64,000 nt of DNA from assembly GCA_900751995.1 (NCBI GenBank), contig CAADTP010000006.1:50879-114878 (forward strand), read 5' to 3'. Both the position numbers and the translations under genes were made by a program. Within the stretch, counting starts at the first letter, position 1; the number at the start of each line of letters is the position of its first letter. This DNA is from Lachnospiraceae bacterium. Lineage in GTDB: Bacteria > Bacillota > Clostridia > Lachnospirales > Lachnospiraceae. Positions 18,543 through 26,826 of the stretch are shown here, piece after piece. The notes below the pieces were generated by a model that did no database searches, had not been told where the DNA came from, and saw only the letters and a program-made list of their open reading frames with translations.

Positions 18543-19790
18543 TCAGGAACGGATGATCCGGATCATGCGCCACAGCAGAAGGATCAGGAGCAGGATGCCC
18601 ACACCGCCAATGGCAAAATACGGGATCTGGGATCTGGATTCGGAATAAGCTTTTGCAGAATCCATGTTTTCATCATTTTCCAGTACATCGGAGGAGCTTT
18701 CCTGGGAGGGATCCTCGACAACTGCAGTTCCCACCTGAGTTCCGCCAAAGGAATAGGTGCGTAAGATCTGACCATCAGATTCCGTATCTTCTGTAGTCAG
18801 GTCGTCTGCGGTCGCACCGGATGGAACCATTACAGTGCCGCCGGACAGGATGTGAAAATCATCCTCGCTGAGATCCAGAAGCTGGAAATTGGAAAAACCG
18901 TAATCCAGAAGTGAGATTGCTTCGTTGGCTGTCTGACCGGTCGCTCCGTTCATGACTACTGCGATCAGAGTAGTACCGTTTCGCTGTGCAGCTGTGACAA
19001 GAACGCTTCCGGAAGCAGTGGTGGTACTTTCACGACCGCCGATACATCCTTCATAATAGGAAGCGGATGCAGGATCTGTCATGGTAAAAGAGCTTGTCAG
19101 GTTACGGGTACCGCCGGAAATATTGGTAGCCGGGATCGTATAGGAGGTGGCTCCGGAGATGGTGCGGAAGCTGTCATTACGGATAGCCGCCTGCATGATC
19201 AGAGCCAGATCATGTGCTGTGGTATGCTGGTTGTCATCCGGGAGACCGGTAGGATTGGTAAATACCGTATTGGTGCATCCAAGTTCTCGGGCACGGTCGT
19301 TCATTTTCTGGACAAAGGCATCCACAGATCCGCCAATCTGTTCTGCGACCTGGAGAGCAATGTCATTGGCAGAGGCCAGCATCAGAGCGTAAAGGCACTG
19401 CTCCATGGTAAATACCTCTCCGAGCTGTGAGGAAATATGAGCGCCTCCGTCTGTAACACCGGATACACCGGTTTCTGTCATGGTAACCTGATCGTCAAGC
19501 TGGCTGTTCTCCAGTGCCAGAAGACAGGTCATGATCTTAACTGCGCCGGCCGGAGAAAGCGTGGTGTCCATATCCTTGGCATAGAGGATCGTATCGGAAG
19601 TATCTTCCATGATCACGGCAGATGCGGAAGTGATCTCAGGCCCCTGAGGCCATCCGCTGATCCCATTGGTGGTAACACCGGAGGATACAGCAACAGCGGT
19701 TTCTTCTGTGGCGAAAACTGGAGTCTGGAACACCATGGAAGCGGAGATCCCAATAGCCAGAAGCGCTGTGGTTATTCTTGATTTTTTCAT
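18543..19790 (-). CDS. Catalytically inactive paralogue of D-Ala-D-Ala carboxypeptidase
   Basis: A 415-residue secreted protein, signal peptide ending near Ala27, closely similar along its length to the carboxypeptidase at 4731-6047 and with the same C-terminal membrane anchor. The key residues are changed: the S-x-x-K motif reads G82-A-V-K85, so the acylating serine is gone, and the K-T-G motif reads R253-E-S255. The middle motif S140-A-N is kept. The reading frame is intact and the surrounding sequence well conserved, so this is not simple decay. A peptidoglycan-binding or regulatory role is more likely than hydrolysis. AGGAG lies upstream of the ATG. It shares a divergent promoter region with the GT2 gene at 19972. 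Confidence 0.88.
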   Translation of the reverse strand: MKKSRITTALLAIGISASMVFQTPVFATEETAVAVSSGVTTNGISGWPQGPEITSASAVIMEDTSDTILYAKDMDTTLSPAGAVKIMTCLLALENSQLDDQVTMTETGVSGVTDGGAHISSQLGEVFTMEQCLYALMLASANDIALQVAEQIGGSVDAFVQKMNDRARELGCTNTVFTNPTGLPDDNQHTTAHDLALIMQAAIRNDSFRTISGATSYTIPATNISGGTRNLTSSFTMTDPASASYYEGCIGGRESTTTASGSVLVTAAQRNGTTLIAVVMNGATGQTANEAISLLDYGFSNFQLLDLSEDDFHILSGGTVMVPSGATADDLTTEDTESDGQILRTYSFGGTQVGTAVVEDPSQESSSDVLENDENMDSAKAYSESRSQIPYFAIGGVGILLLILLLWRMIRIIRS

Positions 19791-19849
19791 GATAAATGGT
19801 ACTCCTGTATAAAAAATAATTCTTATGTAAGCAATACATACGTAAGCTC

Positions 19850-19879
19850 AGTATAACACATTTCCTCTCTTCCTTGCAA
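19850..19879 (-). promoter_or_regulatory. Minus-strand promoter of the inactive carboxypeptidase gene
   Basis: On the minus strand, TTGCAA (plus 19874-19879) is followed after 18 bases by TATACT (plus 19850-19855). The same palindromic TTGCAA also serves as the -35 box of the plus-strand promoter. Confidence 0.55.
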
Positions 19880-19902
19880 AAAAAATGATGGAATGGTAAA
19901 AT
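19874..19902 (+). promoter_or_regulatory. Sigma-A promoter of the tandem GT2 gene
   Basis: TTGCAA (19874-19879), a 17-base spacer and TAAAAT (19897-19902). The expected transcript start near 19909 places the 27-base palindrome at 19917-19943 at the very beginning of the leader. Confidence 0.6.
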
Positions 19903-19916
19903 ATGTTCATCAAACT

Positions 19917-19943
19917 GTTACTGAGAACAGAGTGAACAGTAAC
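19917..19943. repeat. 27-base palindromic repeat, copy 1
   Basis: GTTACTG and CAGTAAC arms enclose a 13-base loop (AGAACAGAGTGAA). A second copy, 25 of 27 bases identical, lies at 26759-26785. Both sit a short distance before a start codon. Confidence 0.7.
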
Positions 19944-19971
19944 ATCAAACTGAGTAATACGGAGATAATAT

Positions 19972-21831
19972 ATGAGTAAAGATGATTCTACAGGAAAGAT
20001 CCAATGGGACAGACTTATAAAGAAGCTTTCCCCCTATACAGTACAGAAGGGCTTAAGATACCTGAAGCATTATGGCCTGAAAGAGTTCTGGATCCGGCTT
20101 CATGAGCGTTTTGAACCGGAAGAGGTTCCTTACGGACCATGGTATGAGGCATACAGACCTGACGAGGAAACACTGGAGAAGCAGCGGAAACGCAAATTTC
20201 CGGATGGGCCGTTGATCAGCATTGTGGTACCTGCATATCTGACACCGGAGCGTTTTTTAAGACAGATGCTGGACTCTCTCCTTGCACAGACATATGAGAA
20301 CTGGGAGCTGTGTCTGGCAAACGGAAGCCCGGAGGATCCAGACATGCAGACTGTGCTGAGATCCTATGCAGAGATGGACAGGAGGATCCGCTATCAGGAT
20401 CTGAAAGAGAATCTTGGCATTGCAGAAAATACAAACGCGGCTTTTGCCATGGCAGAGGGTGATTTTATCGCACTTCTGGATCATGATGATCTGCTGGCAC
20501 CTAATGCATTGTATGAGATCGCGGCGGCACTGGAGGAGCATCCAGAGGCGGATGTGATCTATACAGATGAGGATAAGGTCACGACAGATCTTTCTGAACA
20601 TTTTCAGCCCCATCTGAAACCGGACTTTAACCTGGATCTTTTAAGATCCAATAATTATATCTGCCATTTTCTGGTGGTAAGACGTTCCGTAGTGCAGACA
20701 GTGGGCGGATTCCGCCGGGAATTTGACGGCGCCCAGGATTATGATTTCATTTTCCGCTGTGTGGAGCAGGCCAGGGAAGTGGTCCATGTACCGGAGATCC
20801 TTTATCACTGGAGGACCCATAAATCCTCCACAGCAGATAATCCGGCAAGCAAGATGTATGCTTTTGAAGCCGGCAGACGTGCCATTGAGGGGAATCTCAA
20901 ACGGACCGGAACTCCGGGAACCGTGGAGCATACTCCGGATTTTGGATTTTACCGTGTGAAGTATCCGGTGCAGGGAGAACCTCTGGTTTCTGTTATCATT
21001 CCGAACCGTGAGGAGAAAGAAACGCTTCAGGCCTGCGTGGAATCCATTTTTGAAAAAACTGCCTACAAAAATTACGAGATCATCATTGTGGAGAATAACA
21101 GCAGCTCCGAAGAGATCTTCCGGTATTACAGAAAGCTTTCGGAGGATCCCAGGGTCCATCTGATCCGCTGGAAAAAAGGCTTCAACTATTCTGCCATCAA
21201 CAATTTCGGGGTGCGCCATGCCAAAGGAGATTACCTGCTTTTTCTGAATAATGACGTAAAGGTCATCGATCCGGACTGGATGTCAGAGATGCTGAGCGTG
21301 TGCCAGCGTAAGGAAACAGGTGCAGTTGGCGTCAAGCTGATCTATCCGGATAACACCATTCAGCATGCAGGCTGCGTGGTGGGAATGGGCGGAATTGCCG
21401 GGAACATGTTTGTGAATATGCCGGCAGAGCGTACCGGATATCTCCATAAGGCTTCTCTTCTGCAGGATATGAGCTGTGTGACTGCAGCATGTATGATGAT
21501 GAAGAAGGAAGTTTTTCTGGAGGCAGGAGGCTTTACGGAAGAGCTTGCAGTTGCGTTTAATGATGTGGATCTCTGTCTGAAGGTGCGAAGCCACGGCCAT
21601 CTGATCGTCTATGATCCGTATGTGAAGCTCTATCATTACGAATCCAAGTCAAGAGGCACTGAGGACAGCGAGGAAAAGGTCCGCCGTTTCCAGACGGAGA
21701 TCGAATACATGCGCTGTCACTGGCTGGATATCCTGAAAAAAGGAGATCCATACTATAACAAAAATCTTTCTTTAACCAAATGGAATTATTCCCTGAAGCC
21801 CCTTCCGGGAATGGGAAAGAAGAAGGGATAA
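19972..21831 (+). CDS. Tandem GT2 glycosyltransferase (rhamnan-type), paralogue of 14535-16982
   Basis: A 619-residue protein with two GT2 domains: the first from about residue 80 (ISIVVPAYLTPERFL, LDHDDLLAPNAL, YTDEDKV), the second from about 340 (VSVIIPNREEKETL, LFLNNDVKVIDPDW). The domains match those of the 815-residue protein closely, including GAQDYDF, HYESKSRG and the final NYSLKP region, but the N-terminal beta-rich part is missing. GGAGAT precedes the ATG. It is the first gene of a second glycan gene run and is followed after 4 bases by another GT2 gene. It probably adds further sugars to the backbone or a branch. Confidence 0.9.
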   Translation: MSKDDSTGKIQWDRLIKKLSPYTVQKGLRYLKHYGLKEFWIRLHERFEPEEVPYGPWYEAYRPDEETLEKQRKRKFPDGPLISIVVPAYLTPERFLRQMLDSLLAQTYENWELCLANGSPEDPDMQTVLRSYAEMDRRIRYQDLKENLGIAENTNAAFAMAEGDFIALLDHDDLLAPNALYEIAAALEEHPEADVIYTDEDKVTTDLSEHFQPHLKPDFNLDLLRSNNYICHFLVVRRSVVQTVGGFRREFDGAQDYDFIFRCVEQAREVVHVPEILYHWRTHKSSTADNPASKMYAFEAGRRAIEGNLKRTGTPGTVEHTPDFGFYRVKYPVQGEPLVSVIIPNREEKETLQACVESIFEKTAYKNYEIIIVENNSSSEEIFRYYRKLSEDPRVHLIRWKKGFNYSAINNFGVRHAKGDYLLFLNNDVKVIDPDWMSEMLSVCQRKETGAVGVKLIYPDNTIQHAGCVVGMGGIAGNMFVNMPAERTGYLHKASLLQDMSCVTAACMMMKKEVFLEAGGFTEELAVAFNDVDLCLKVRSHGHLIVYDPYVKLYHYESKSRGTEDSEEKVRRFQTEIEYMRCHWLDILKKGDPYYNKNLSLTKWNYSLKPLPGMGKKKG

Positions 21832-21835
21832 AGCA

Positions 21836-22792
21836 ATGCAGGAAGTAACAGTAGTCATACCAAACTTTAACGGAATGGCATATCTGGATGGTGTTCTTTC
21901 CAGTCTTGAAAGACAGACTATCCGTAATTTTGAGGTTATACTAGTGGATAATGGTTCCACTGATGGCAGCTGTGCATTTGTTTCAGCGGAATATCCATGG
22001 GTACACATGATACAGCTTCCGGAGAATTACGGCTTCAGCAGAGCCGTCAATGAAGGGATCCATGCGGCACGTTCCCCATATGTGCTGCTTCTGAACAATG
22101 ATACGGAAGCGGAACCGGATTTCCTGGAGGAGATGGTTGCTGCCCTGCGCAGACATAAGAAGGCATTTTCCTGTCAGGCAAAGATGATCCAGCTTCATGA
22201 CAGGGACAAGATGGATGATGCCGGAAATTATTACTGTGCCCTTGGCTGGGCTTTTGCTAGGGGAAAAGGCAAGGATATCCGCCATTATGACCGAGAGCAG
22301 AAGATTTTTTCCACCTGTGCGGGAGCTGCGATCTACCGGAAGAAATTTATTGACAGGATTGGAGATTTTGATGAGGAGCATTTTGCTTATCTGGAAGATC
22401 TGGATATCGGCTATCGTGCCAGGATCTGCGGTTATCAGAACTGGTATGCTCCAAAAGCGAAGGTTTATCATGTAGGAAGCGGCACCAGCGGCTCCAGATA
22501 TAATCAGTTCAAGATCCGGTATTCTTCCAGAAACAATATTTATCTTATCTATAAGAATATGCCGTTTTTCCAGATCGTGCTGAACCTTCCGTTTTTTCTG
22601 GTGGGATTCGGTGCGAAGATCCTGTTTTTTGCGTCCAAGGGATTCGGACGTGAGTACCTTGCAGGCATCAAAAACGGCTTTCAGATCAGCCGCAAAAACA
22701 AAAAAGTCAGATTTTCCATGAGGAATCTTCCGCGTTATATACAGCTCCAGTTTGAACTCTGGATCAACATTTTTAGGCGTTTTGCCGGTTAA
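21836..22792 (+). CDS. GT2 glycosyltransferase (rhamnosyltransferase-like)
   Basis: A 318-residue protein with one GT-A domain: VTVVIPNFNGMAYLDGVL, VDNGSTDGS, LLLNNDTEAEPDF (metal-binding region), and a later HFAYLEDLDIGYRARI that matches the ED(x)D-type catalytic stretch of WbbL/WsaF-like rhamnosyltransferases. A hydrophobic segment near residues 240-265 suggests membrane association. It follows the tandem GT2 gene by 4 bases and so is co-translated with it. The sugar donor cannot be proven; dTDP-rhamnose is reasonable because rmlC is in the locus. Confidence 0.88.
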   Translation: MQEVTVVIPNFNGMAYLDGVLSSLERQTIRNFEVILVDNGSTDGSCAFVSAEYPWVHMIQLPENYGFSRAVNEGIHAARSPYVLLLNNDTEAEPDFLEEMVAALRRHKKAFSCQAKMIQLHDRDKMDDAGNYYCALGWAFARGKGKDIRHYDREQKIFSTCAGAAIYRKKFIDRIGDFDEEHFAYLEDLDIGYRARICGYQNWYAPKAKVYHVGSGTSGSRYNQFKIRYSSRNNIYLIYKNMPFFQIVLNLPFFLVGFGAKILFFASKGFGREYLAGIKNGFQISRKNKKVRFSMRNLPRYIQLQFELWINIFRRFAG

Positions 22793-22839
22793 GACATCAT
22801 ATTTTCACAGAATTTTTATATTTCGGAGGGAAGATTTTA

Positions 22840-22868
22840 TTGCTTTTGAGTTTCATCTATTATAAGAT
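22840..22868 (+). promoter_or_regulatory. Candidate promoter before the sugar-transferase gene, within a hairpin
   Basis: TTGCTT (22840-22845), 17 bases and TAAGAT (22863-22868). The same stretch forms an inverted repeat with arms ATTGCTTTT and AAAAGCAAT. It also overlaps a possible leader peptide, so only one of these readings may be functional. Confidence 0.35.
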
Positions 22869-22908
22869 AAAAGCAATGAACTTAAATGAGGTGGCGGAAA
22901 TTGATTAA
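22840..22908 (+). CDS. Possible 22-residue leader peptide
   Basis: A GGAGGG ribosome binding site at about 22826-22830 lies 8-9 bases before a TTG that opens 22 codons, beginning MLLSFIYYKIKAMNL, and ends at a TAA that overlaps the likely TTG start of the sugar-transferase gene. The site has the same form as those of the confirmed TTG-start genes in this window. There is no other explanation for this strong site, but no protein evidence exists and the match may be chance. Confidence 0.25.
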   Translation: MLLSFIYYKIKAMNLNEVAEID

Positions 22909-24304
22909 AGACAACCAGAAAAATTTCAGTCGTCTCCATATGCTGATCGATGTATTTGTGATCGCGGCCTCCTATGCCCTGGCCTGGTTGATCCGTTTTC
23001 AGGGAATTTTTGAACATTCGGCGGTCCAGTCCAAGACCGTCCAGGAATATATGTTTATGCTGATATTCATTATTCCGGGATATTTACTTCTTTATCAGGC
23101 CTTTGATCTTTATACACCGATGCGAATGCAGGGGCGTCGTCTCGTACTTGCCGGAATTGTGAAGGCAAATGCGTTAGGGCTCCTTATCATCATGTTTGCA
23201 CTTTACAATTTTAAAGAGCTGGACTATTCCCGTCTTACTCTGGTTTCTTTCTGTGTGATCAATATCGTCCTGGAATGGTTTGTGCGTATGGTCATATTTT
23301 ACATTCTCCGGGATATGCGCAAAAAAGGAATGAACCAGAAACAGGTGCTGCTGGTAGGATACAGCCGTGCTGCCGAGGAATATGTAGACAGGATCCTGCA
23401 GAATCCGCAATGGGGATACGTGATCAGGGGCATACTGGATGACAATGTGCCGGCAGGCACTACTTATAAGGGCGTTAAGGTGATCGGTCGAATCGCCAAT
23501 CTGATGATCATCCTTCCATCCAGTCGTCTGGATGAGATAGCCATTACCCTGGGCTTAAGTGAGTATTATCGTCTGGAAGAGATCGTTGCACTCTGTGAAA
23601 AATCCGGCGTGCACACAAAATTTATTCCGGATTATAATAATATTATTCCGACCAAACCATATACAGAAGATATTCTCGGGCTTCCGGTGATCAATATCCG
23701 GTATGTGCCCCTGAGCAACACGTTTAATGCACTGATCAAGAGATCTATGGATATTGCAGGCGCGATCGTTGCGATCATTGTGTCCTCACCAGTGATGCTA
23801 GTGTTGTGTATGCTGATCAAGCTGACTTCGCCGGGACCGCTGATCTATAAGCAGGAACGTGTCGGGCTTCATAATCAGACTTTCCGGATGTATAAATTCC
23901 GTTCCATGGAGATCCAGAAAGAATCAGAAGAAAAAAAGGCGTGGACAGTAAAGAACGATCCAAGAGTTACCGGAATCGGTAAATTTATGCGTCATACCAG
24001 TCTGGATGAGCTTCCACAGCTTTTTAACATTCTGAAGGGTGAGATGAGTCTTGTGGGACCAAGACCGGAGCGGCCGTTTTTTGTAGAAAAGTTTAGGGAG
24101 GAGATACCACGTTATATGGTCAAGCATCAGGTGCGGCCGGGTCTTACCGGGTGGGCACAGGTAAATGGCTATCGTGGAGATACTTCTATCAGAAAAAGGA
24201 TAGAGTGTGATCTGTATTATATCGAAAACTGGTCTGTGGGATTTGATATAAAGATCATGTTTCTTACCATATTCAAAGGATTTATTAATAAGAACGCATA
24301 CTAA
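22901..24304 (+). CDS. Undecaprenyl-phosphate sugar-1-phosphate transferase (initiating enzyme)
   Basis: A 467-residue polytopic enzyme of the WbaP/CpsE type that starts the glycan by moving a sugar phosphate to undecaprenyl phosphate. Four N-terminal helices (to about 125) precede a Rossmann-like middle part (QVLLVGYSRAAEEYV) and a C-terminal bacterial sugar-transferase domain with KRSMDIAGAIVAI, GPLIYKQERVG, FRMYKFRSM and DELPQLFNILKGEMSLVGPRP. GAGGTGG lies 6 bases before a TTG at 22901, and the ATG at 22886 lacks a site, so TTG is preferred; the alternative adds five residues. It is followed after 18 bases by the LCP gene. Confidence 0.92.
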   Translation: MIKDNQKNFSRLHMLIDVFVIAASYALAWLIRFQGIFEHSAVQSKTVQEYMFMLIFIIPGYLLLYQAFDLYTPMRMQGRRLVLAGIVKANALGLLIIMFALYNFKELDYSRLTLVSFCVINIVLEWFVRMVIFYILRDMRKKGMNQKQVLLVGYSRAAEEYVDRILQNPQWGYVIRGILDDNVPAGTTYKGVKVIGRIANLMIILPSSRLDEIAITLGLSEYYRLEEIVALCEKSGVHTKFIPDYNNIIPTKPYTEDILGLPVINIRYVPLSNTFNALIKRSMDIAGAIVAIIVSSPVMLVLCMLIKLTSPGPLIYKQERVGLHNQTFRMYKFRSMEIQKESEEKKAWTVKNDPRVTGIGKFMRHTSLDELPQLFNILKGEMSLVGPRPERPFFVEKFREEIPRYMVKHQVRPGLTGWAQVNGYRGDTSIRKRIECDLYYIENWSVGFDIKIMFLTIFKGFINKNAY

Positions 24305-24322
24305 AAAGGGGAAAAGGAAAAG

Positions 24323-25675
24323 ATGTCAAAACCTCGGAAAAAAAGCAAGAAGATTTTATTTATCCTGGAGATCGTCGTACTGCTCCTGTTTATCGGAGGT
24401 CTGTTCGTTTATGGTCAGATCTCAGCCAAACTGGATAAGATCGACATCCAGGAAACAGATCTTGCAGACCAGGATATTGTAACCAATGATCAGGCACCGC
24501 AGATGACGGGATATACCACCTATGCACTGTTCGGACTGGACCACAGAAGCAAGAATGAGAAGCTGAATACAGAGAACAGTGATACCATCATCATTGCGAG
24601 TATCAACAATGATACAAAGGCAGTCAAACTTGTGTCTGTCTATAGAGATACCCTTCTCAATGTAAAGGATGATACCTATTCCAAAGCCAATTCGGCATAT
24701 GCATTTGGCGGACCGACCAACGCGGTTTCCATGCTGAATACGAATCTGGATCTGAATATCACAGATTATGTTGCCATTGATTTTAATGCGCTGGTAACTG
24801 TGGTAGACTGCCTCGGAGGATTGGACATCCCTCTTTCCTATGCGGAGATCGTTCATATGAACAATTACTGTGTGGAGACATCAGAGGAAACCGGAAAGAG
24901 CTACACACCGATCGAACTGCCGGATCCGAAGCCGGAGGATGAGGAAGCGATCGTAGATACCTATCATCTTAATGGTGTACAGGCTACCTCCTACTGCCGT
25001 ATCCGTTATACTGCAAGTCTTGATATGGGACGTACCGAGAGACAGAGACGAGTGATCCAGATGATCGTAGATAAGGCGAAAAAGGCAGGACTTTCCACTA
25101 TCTTTGATATTATGGATCAGGTATTCCCGATGGTCAAAACTTCTGTTTCCAAAACAGAGATCCTGAAGATGATCCCGGCTATGATCGGCTATAGTATTGA
25201 TGAAACTACAGGCTTCCCCAATGATTATAAATTTGCTCAGGTAAAGGGCAGCGTTATCGTACCTACCACACTGGAATCCAATGTTCTGAAGATGCATCAG
25301 TTTCTGTATGGAGACACCAGTTACACTCCGACGCAGGATGTACTCAACAGAAGTGCCCAGATCACAAATATCGCAGGCGGAGGCGACGTGCAGGACACTG
25401 CACCTGCGGTGACAGATACACCGAATGACGCAACGGATGATTCGTACACGTGGCAGGGAGATACATCCACAGATTACAGCAGTACGGACACAAGTGATGA
25501 TGCTGATTACAGCACAGACACAGATTATGATTCGGATTACTCCGGAGACGATTACAGCACAGATACGGATTATTCCGGAGACGATTACAGCACAGATACG
25601 GACTATTCCGGAGGCGATTCCGATACGGATTATAACGATTATACCGACGGAGAAGATTATTCGGAGAATGAATAA
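24323..25675 (+). CDS. LytR-CpsA-Psr (LCP) glycopolymer ligase with acidic repeat tail
   Basis: A 450-residue membrane-anchored enzyme that attaches undecaprenyl-linked polymers to peptidoglycan. There is a short basic N-terminus, one membrane helix (about 10-32), then the LCP domain: LFGLDHRS, SDTIIIASINN, VSVYRDTLLNV, the conserved Asp-rich VAIDFNAL, and the Arg-rich RIRYTASLDMGRTERQRR. The last 75 residues consist of Asp, Ser, Thr and Tyr, encoded by a 33-base direct repeat. Position directly after the initiating transferase makes it the likely terminal ligase for this polymer. Confidence 0.93.
   Translation: MSKPRKKSKKILFILEIVVLLLFIGGLFVYGQISAKLDKIDIQETDLADQDIVTNDQAPQMTGYTTYALFGLDHRSKNEKLNTENSDTIIIASINNDTKAVKLVSVYRDTLLNVKDDTYSKANSAYAFGGPTNAVSMLNTNLDLNITDYVAIDFNALVTVVDCLGGLDIPLSYAEIVHMNNYCVETSEETGKSYTPIELPDPKPEDEEAIVDTYHLNGVQATSYCRIRYTASLDMGRTERQRRVIQMIVDKAKKAGLSTIFDIMDQVFPMVKTSVSKTEILKMIPAMIGYSIDETTGFPNDYKFAQVKGSVIVPTTLESNVLKMHQFLYGDTSYTPTQDVLNRSAQITNIAGGGDVQDTAPAVTDTPNDATDDSYTWQGDTSTDYSSTDTSDDADYSTDTDYDSDYSGDDYSTDTDYSGDDYSTDTDYSGGDSDTDYNDYTDGEDYSENE
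25535..25633 (+). repeat. 33-base in-frame tandem repeat in the LCP tail
   Basis: Units at 25535-25567 and 25568-25600 are almost identical and a third, partly diverged unit runs to about 25633. Each encodes DYSGDDYSTDT. The near identity at DNA level suggests recent unit duplication. Confidence 0.8.
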
Positions 25676-25697
25676 AACATCAAAATAAGCAACCAGC

Positions 25698-25731
25698 AGA
25701 AGGGACCATCCAGTAACGGGTGGTCCTTTCT
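25698..25731 (+). terminator. Hairpin after the LCP gene
   Basis: Arms GGGACCATCC and GGGTGGTCC pair over about 11 bases around a short loop. The following T-tract is short, so termination is probably partial and the GT2 gene after it may still be co-transcribed. Confidence 0.5.
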
Positions 25732-25746
25732 GGACAGGAGACAAAT

Positions 25747-26676
25747 ATGAAAACATTAAAAACAGACGTGATCATCCCGGCATACCGTCCGGGAGAAGAA
25801 TTTGAAAAACTGCTGGAAAGACTCAGCGCACAGAAATATCCTATCAATAAGATCCTTGTCATGAATACAGAAAAGAAATTCTGGAAAGAGACCTGGGAAC
25901 AGGAATATCCGCTTGTGGAAGTCCGGCATCTTACAAAAGAAGAATTTGACCATGGCGGTACCAGAAGGCAGGCGGCAGAGCTTTCGGATGCGGAGATCCT
26001 TGTATTTATGACACAGGATGCAATGCCGGCAGACAGGGAACTGATCGGAGCACTGGTAGGAGCTCTTGCAGAGAATCCACAGGCAGGAGCCGCTTATGCG
26101 CGTCAGCTTCCAAAAAAGGACTGCAGATTTCTGGAAAAATATACCCGTTCCTTTAATTATCCGGAACAGTCCTGTCTGAAAACGGAAAAAGATGTACAGA
26201 CCTACGGGATCAAAACCTATTTCTGCTCCAACGTTTGTGCTGCTTATGATCACAGGATCTATGATGAGATTGGTGGATTTCCGGAGCATGCTATTTTTAA
26301 TGAAGATATGATCTATGCAGGCTGGATGGTAAAAAAAGGCTATGGAGTTGCCTATGTATCAGAAGCGCGTGTATATCATTCTCACAATTATACCTGTATG
26401 CAGCAGTTCCACAGGAATTTTGATCTGGGAGTTTCCCAGGCGGAGCATCCGGAGGTTTTTGAGGGTGTGCCATCTGAAGGTGAGGGCATCCGACTGGTAA
26501 AAAAAAGCATGGCATATCTTCTGAAAACAGGCCACATATGGCTGATCCCCGGACTGTTTTTGCAAAGTGTCTCCAAATACGCCGGATATTTTCTCGGAAA
26601 ACGATACAAAAAGCTCCCTGAAAAAATGATCCGCTCCTGCACCATGAATCCGGAATACTGGAAAAAGAACAAATAA
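25747..26676 (+). CDS. GT2 glycosyltransferase
   Basis: A 309-residue GT-A protein: DVIIPAYRPGEEFEKLL, EEFDHGGTRRQAAEL, a metal-site region TQDAMPADRELI, and FNEDMIYAGWMVKKGY. The EFDHG-x-T-R segment is typical of GT2 rhamnosyltransferases of the RfbF/RgpB type. The start at 25747 has GGAGA 6-7 bases upstream; an in-frame GTG at 25720 lies inside the preceding hairpin. It ends the second glycan gene run. Context suggests a late or branching sugar addition. Confidence 0.88.
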   Translation: MKTLKTDVIIPAYRPGEEFEKLLERLSAQKYPINKILVMNTEKKFWKETWEQEYPLVEVRHLTKEEFDHGGTRRQAAELSDAEILVFMTQDAMPADRELIGALVGALAENPQAGAAYARQLPKKDCRFLEKYTRSFNYPEQSCLKTEKDVQTYGIKTYFCSNVCAAYDHRIYDEIGGFPEHAIFNEDMIYAGWMVKKGYGVAYVSEARVYHSHNYTCMQQFHRNFDLGVSQAEHPEVFEGVPSEGEGIRLVKKSMAYLLKTGHIWLIPGLFLQSVSKYAGYFLGKRYKKLPEKMIRSCTMNPEYWKKNK

Positions 26677-26707
26677 GAGCAGGTCACGGTTTTTTAAAAG
26701 AGATATC

Positions 26708-26744
26708 ACAGTTTAAACACAATTCCCTGTTAAACTGTCTTTTA
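26708..26744 (+). terminator. Terminator after the GT2 gene
   Basis: Perfect 9-base arms ACAGTTTAA and TTAAACTGT around a 13-base loop, followed by CTTTTAT. AT-rich and moderate in strength. Confidence 0.55.
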
Positions 26745-26758
26745 TAAGAGAAATAAAT

Positions 26759-26785
26759 GTTACTGAGAACGGAGTGAGCAGTAAC
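26759..26785. repeat. 27-base palindromic repeat, copy 2
   Basis: Arms GTTACTG and CAGTAAC, loop AGAACGGAGTGAG. Two bases differ from the copy at 19917-19943. It lies 42 bases before the htrA start codon. Confidence 0.7.
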
Positions 26786-26826
26786 AGATACATGCATCAG
26801 ATAACATAGAAGGGAGCACCAGAGGC

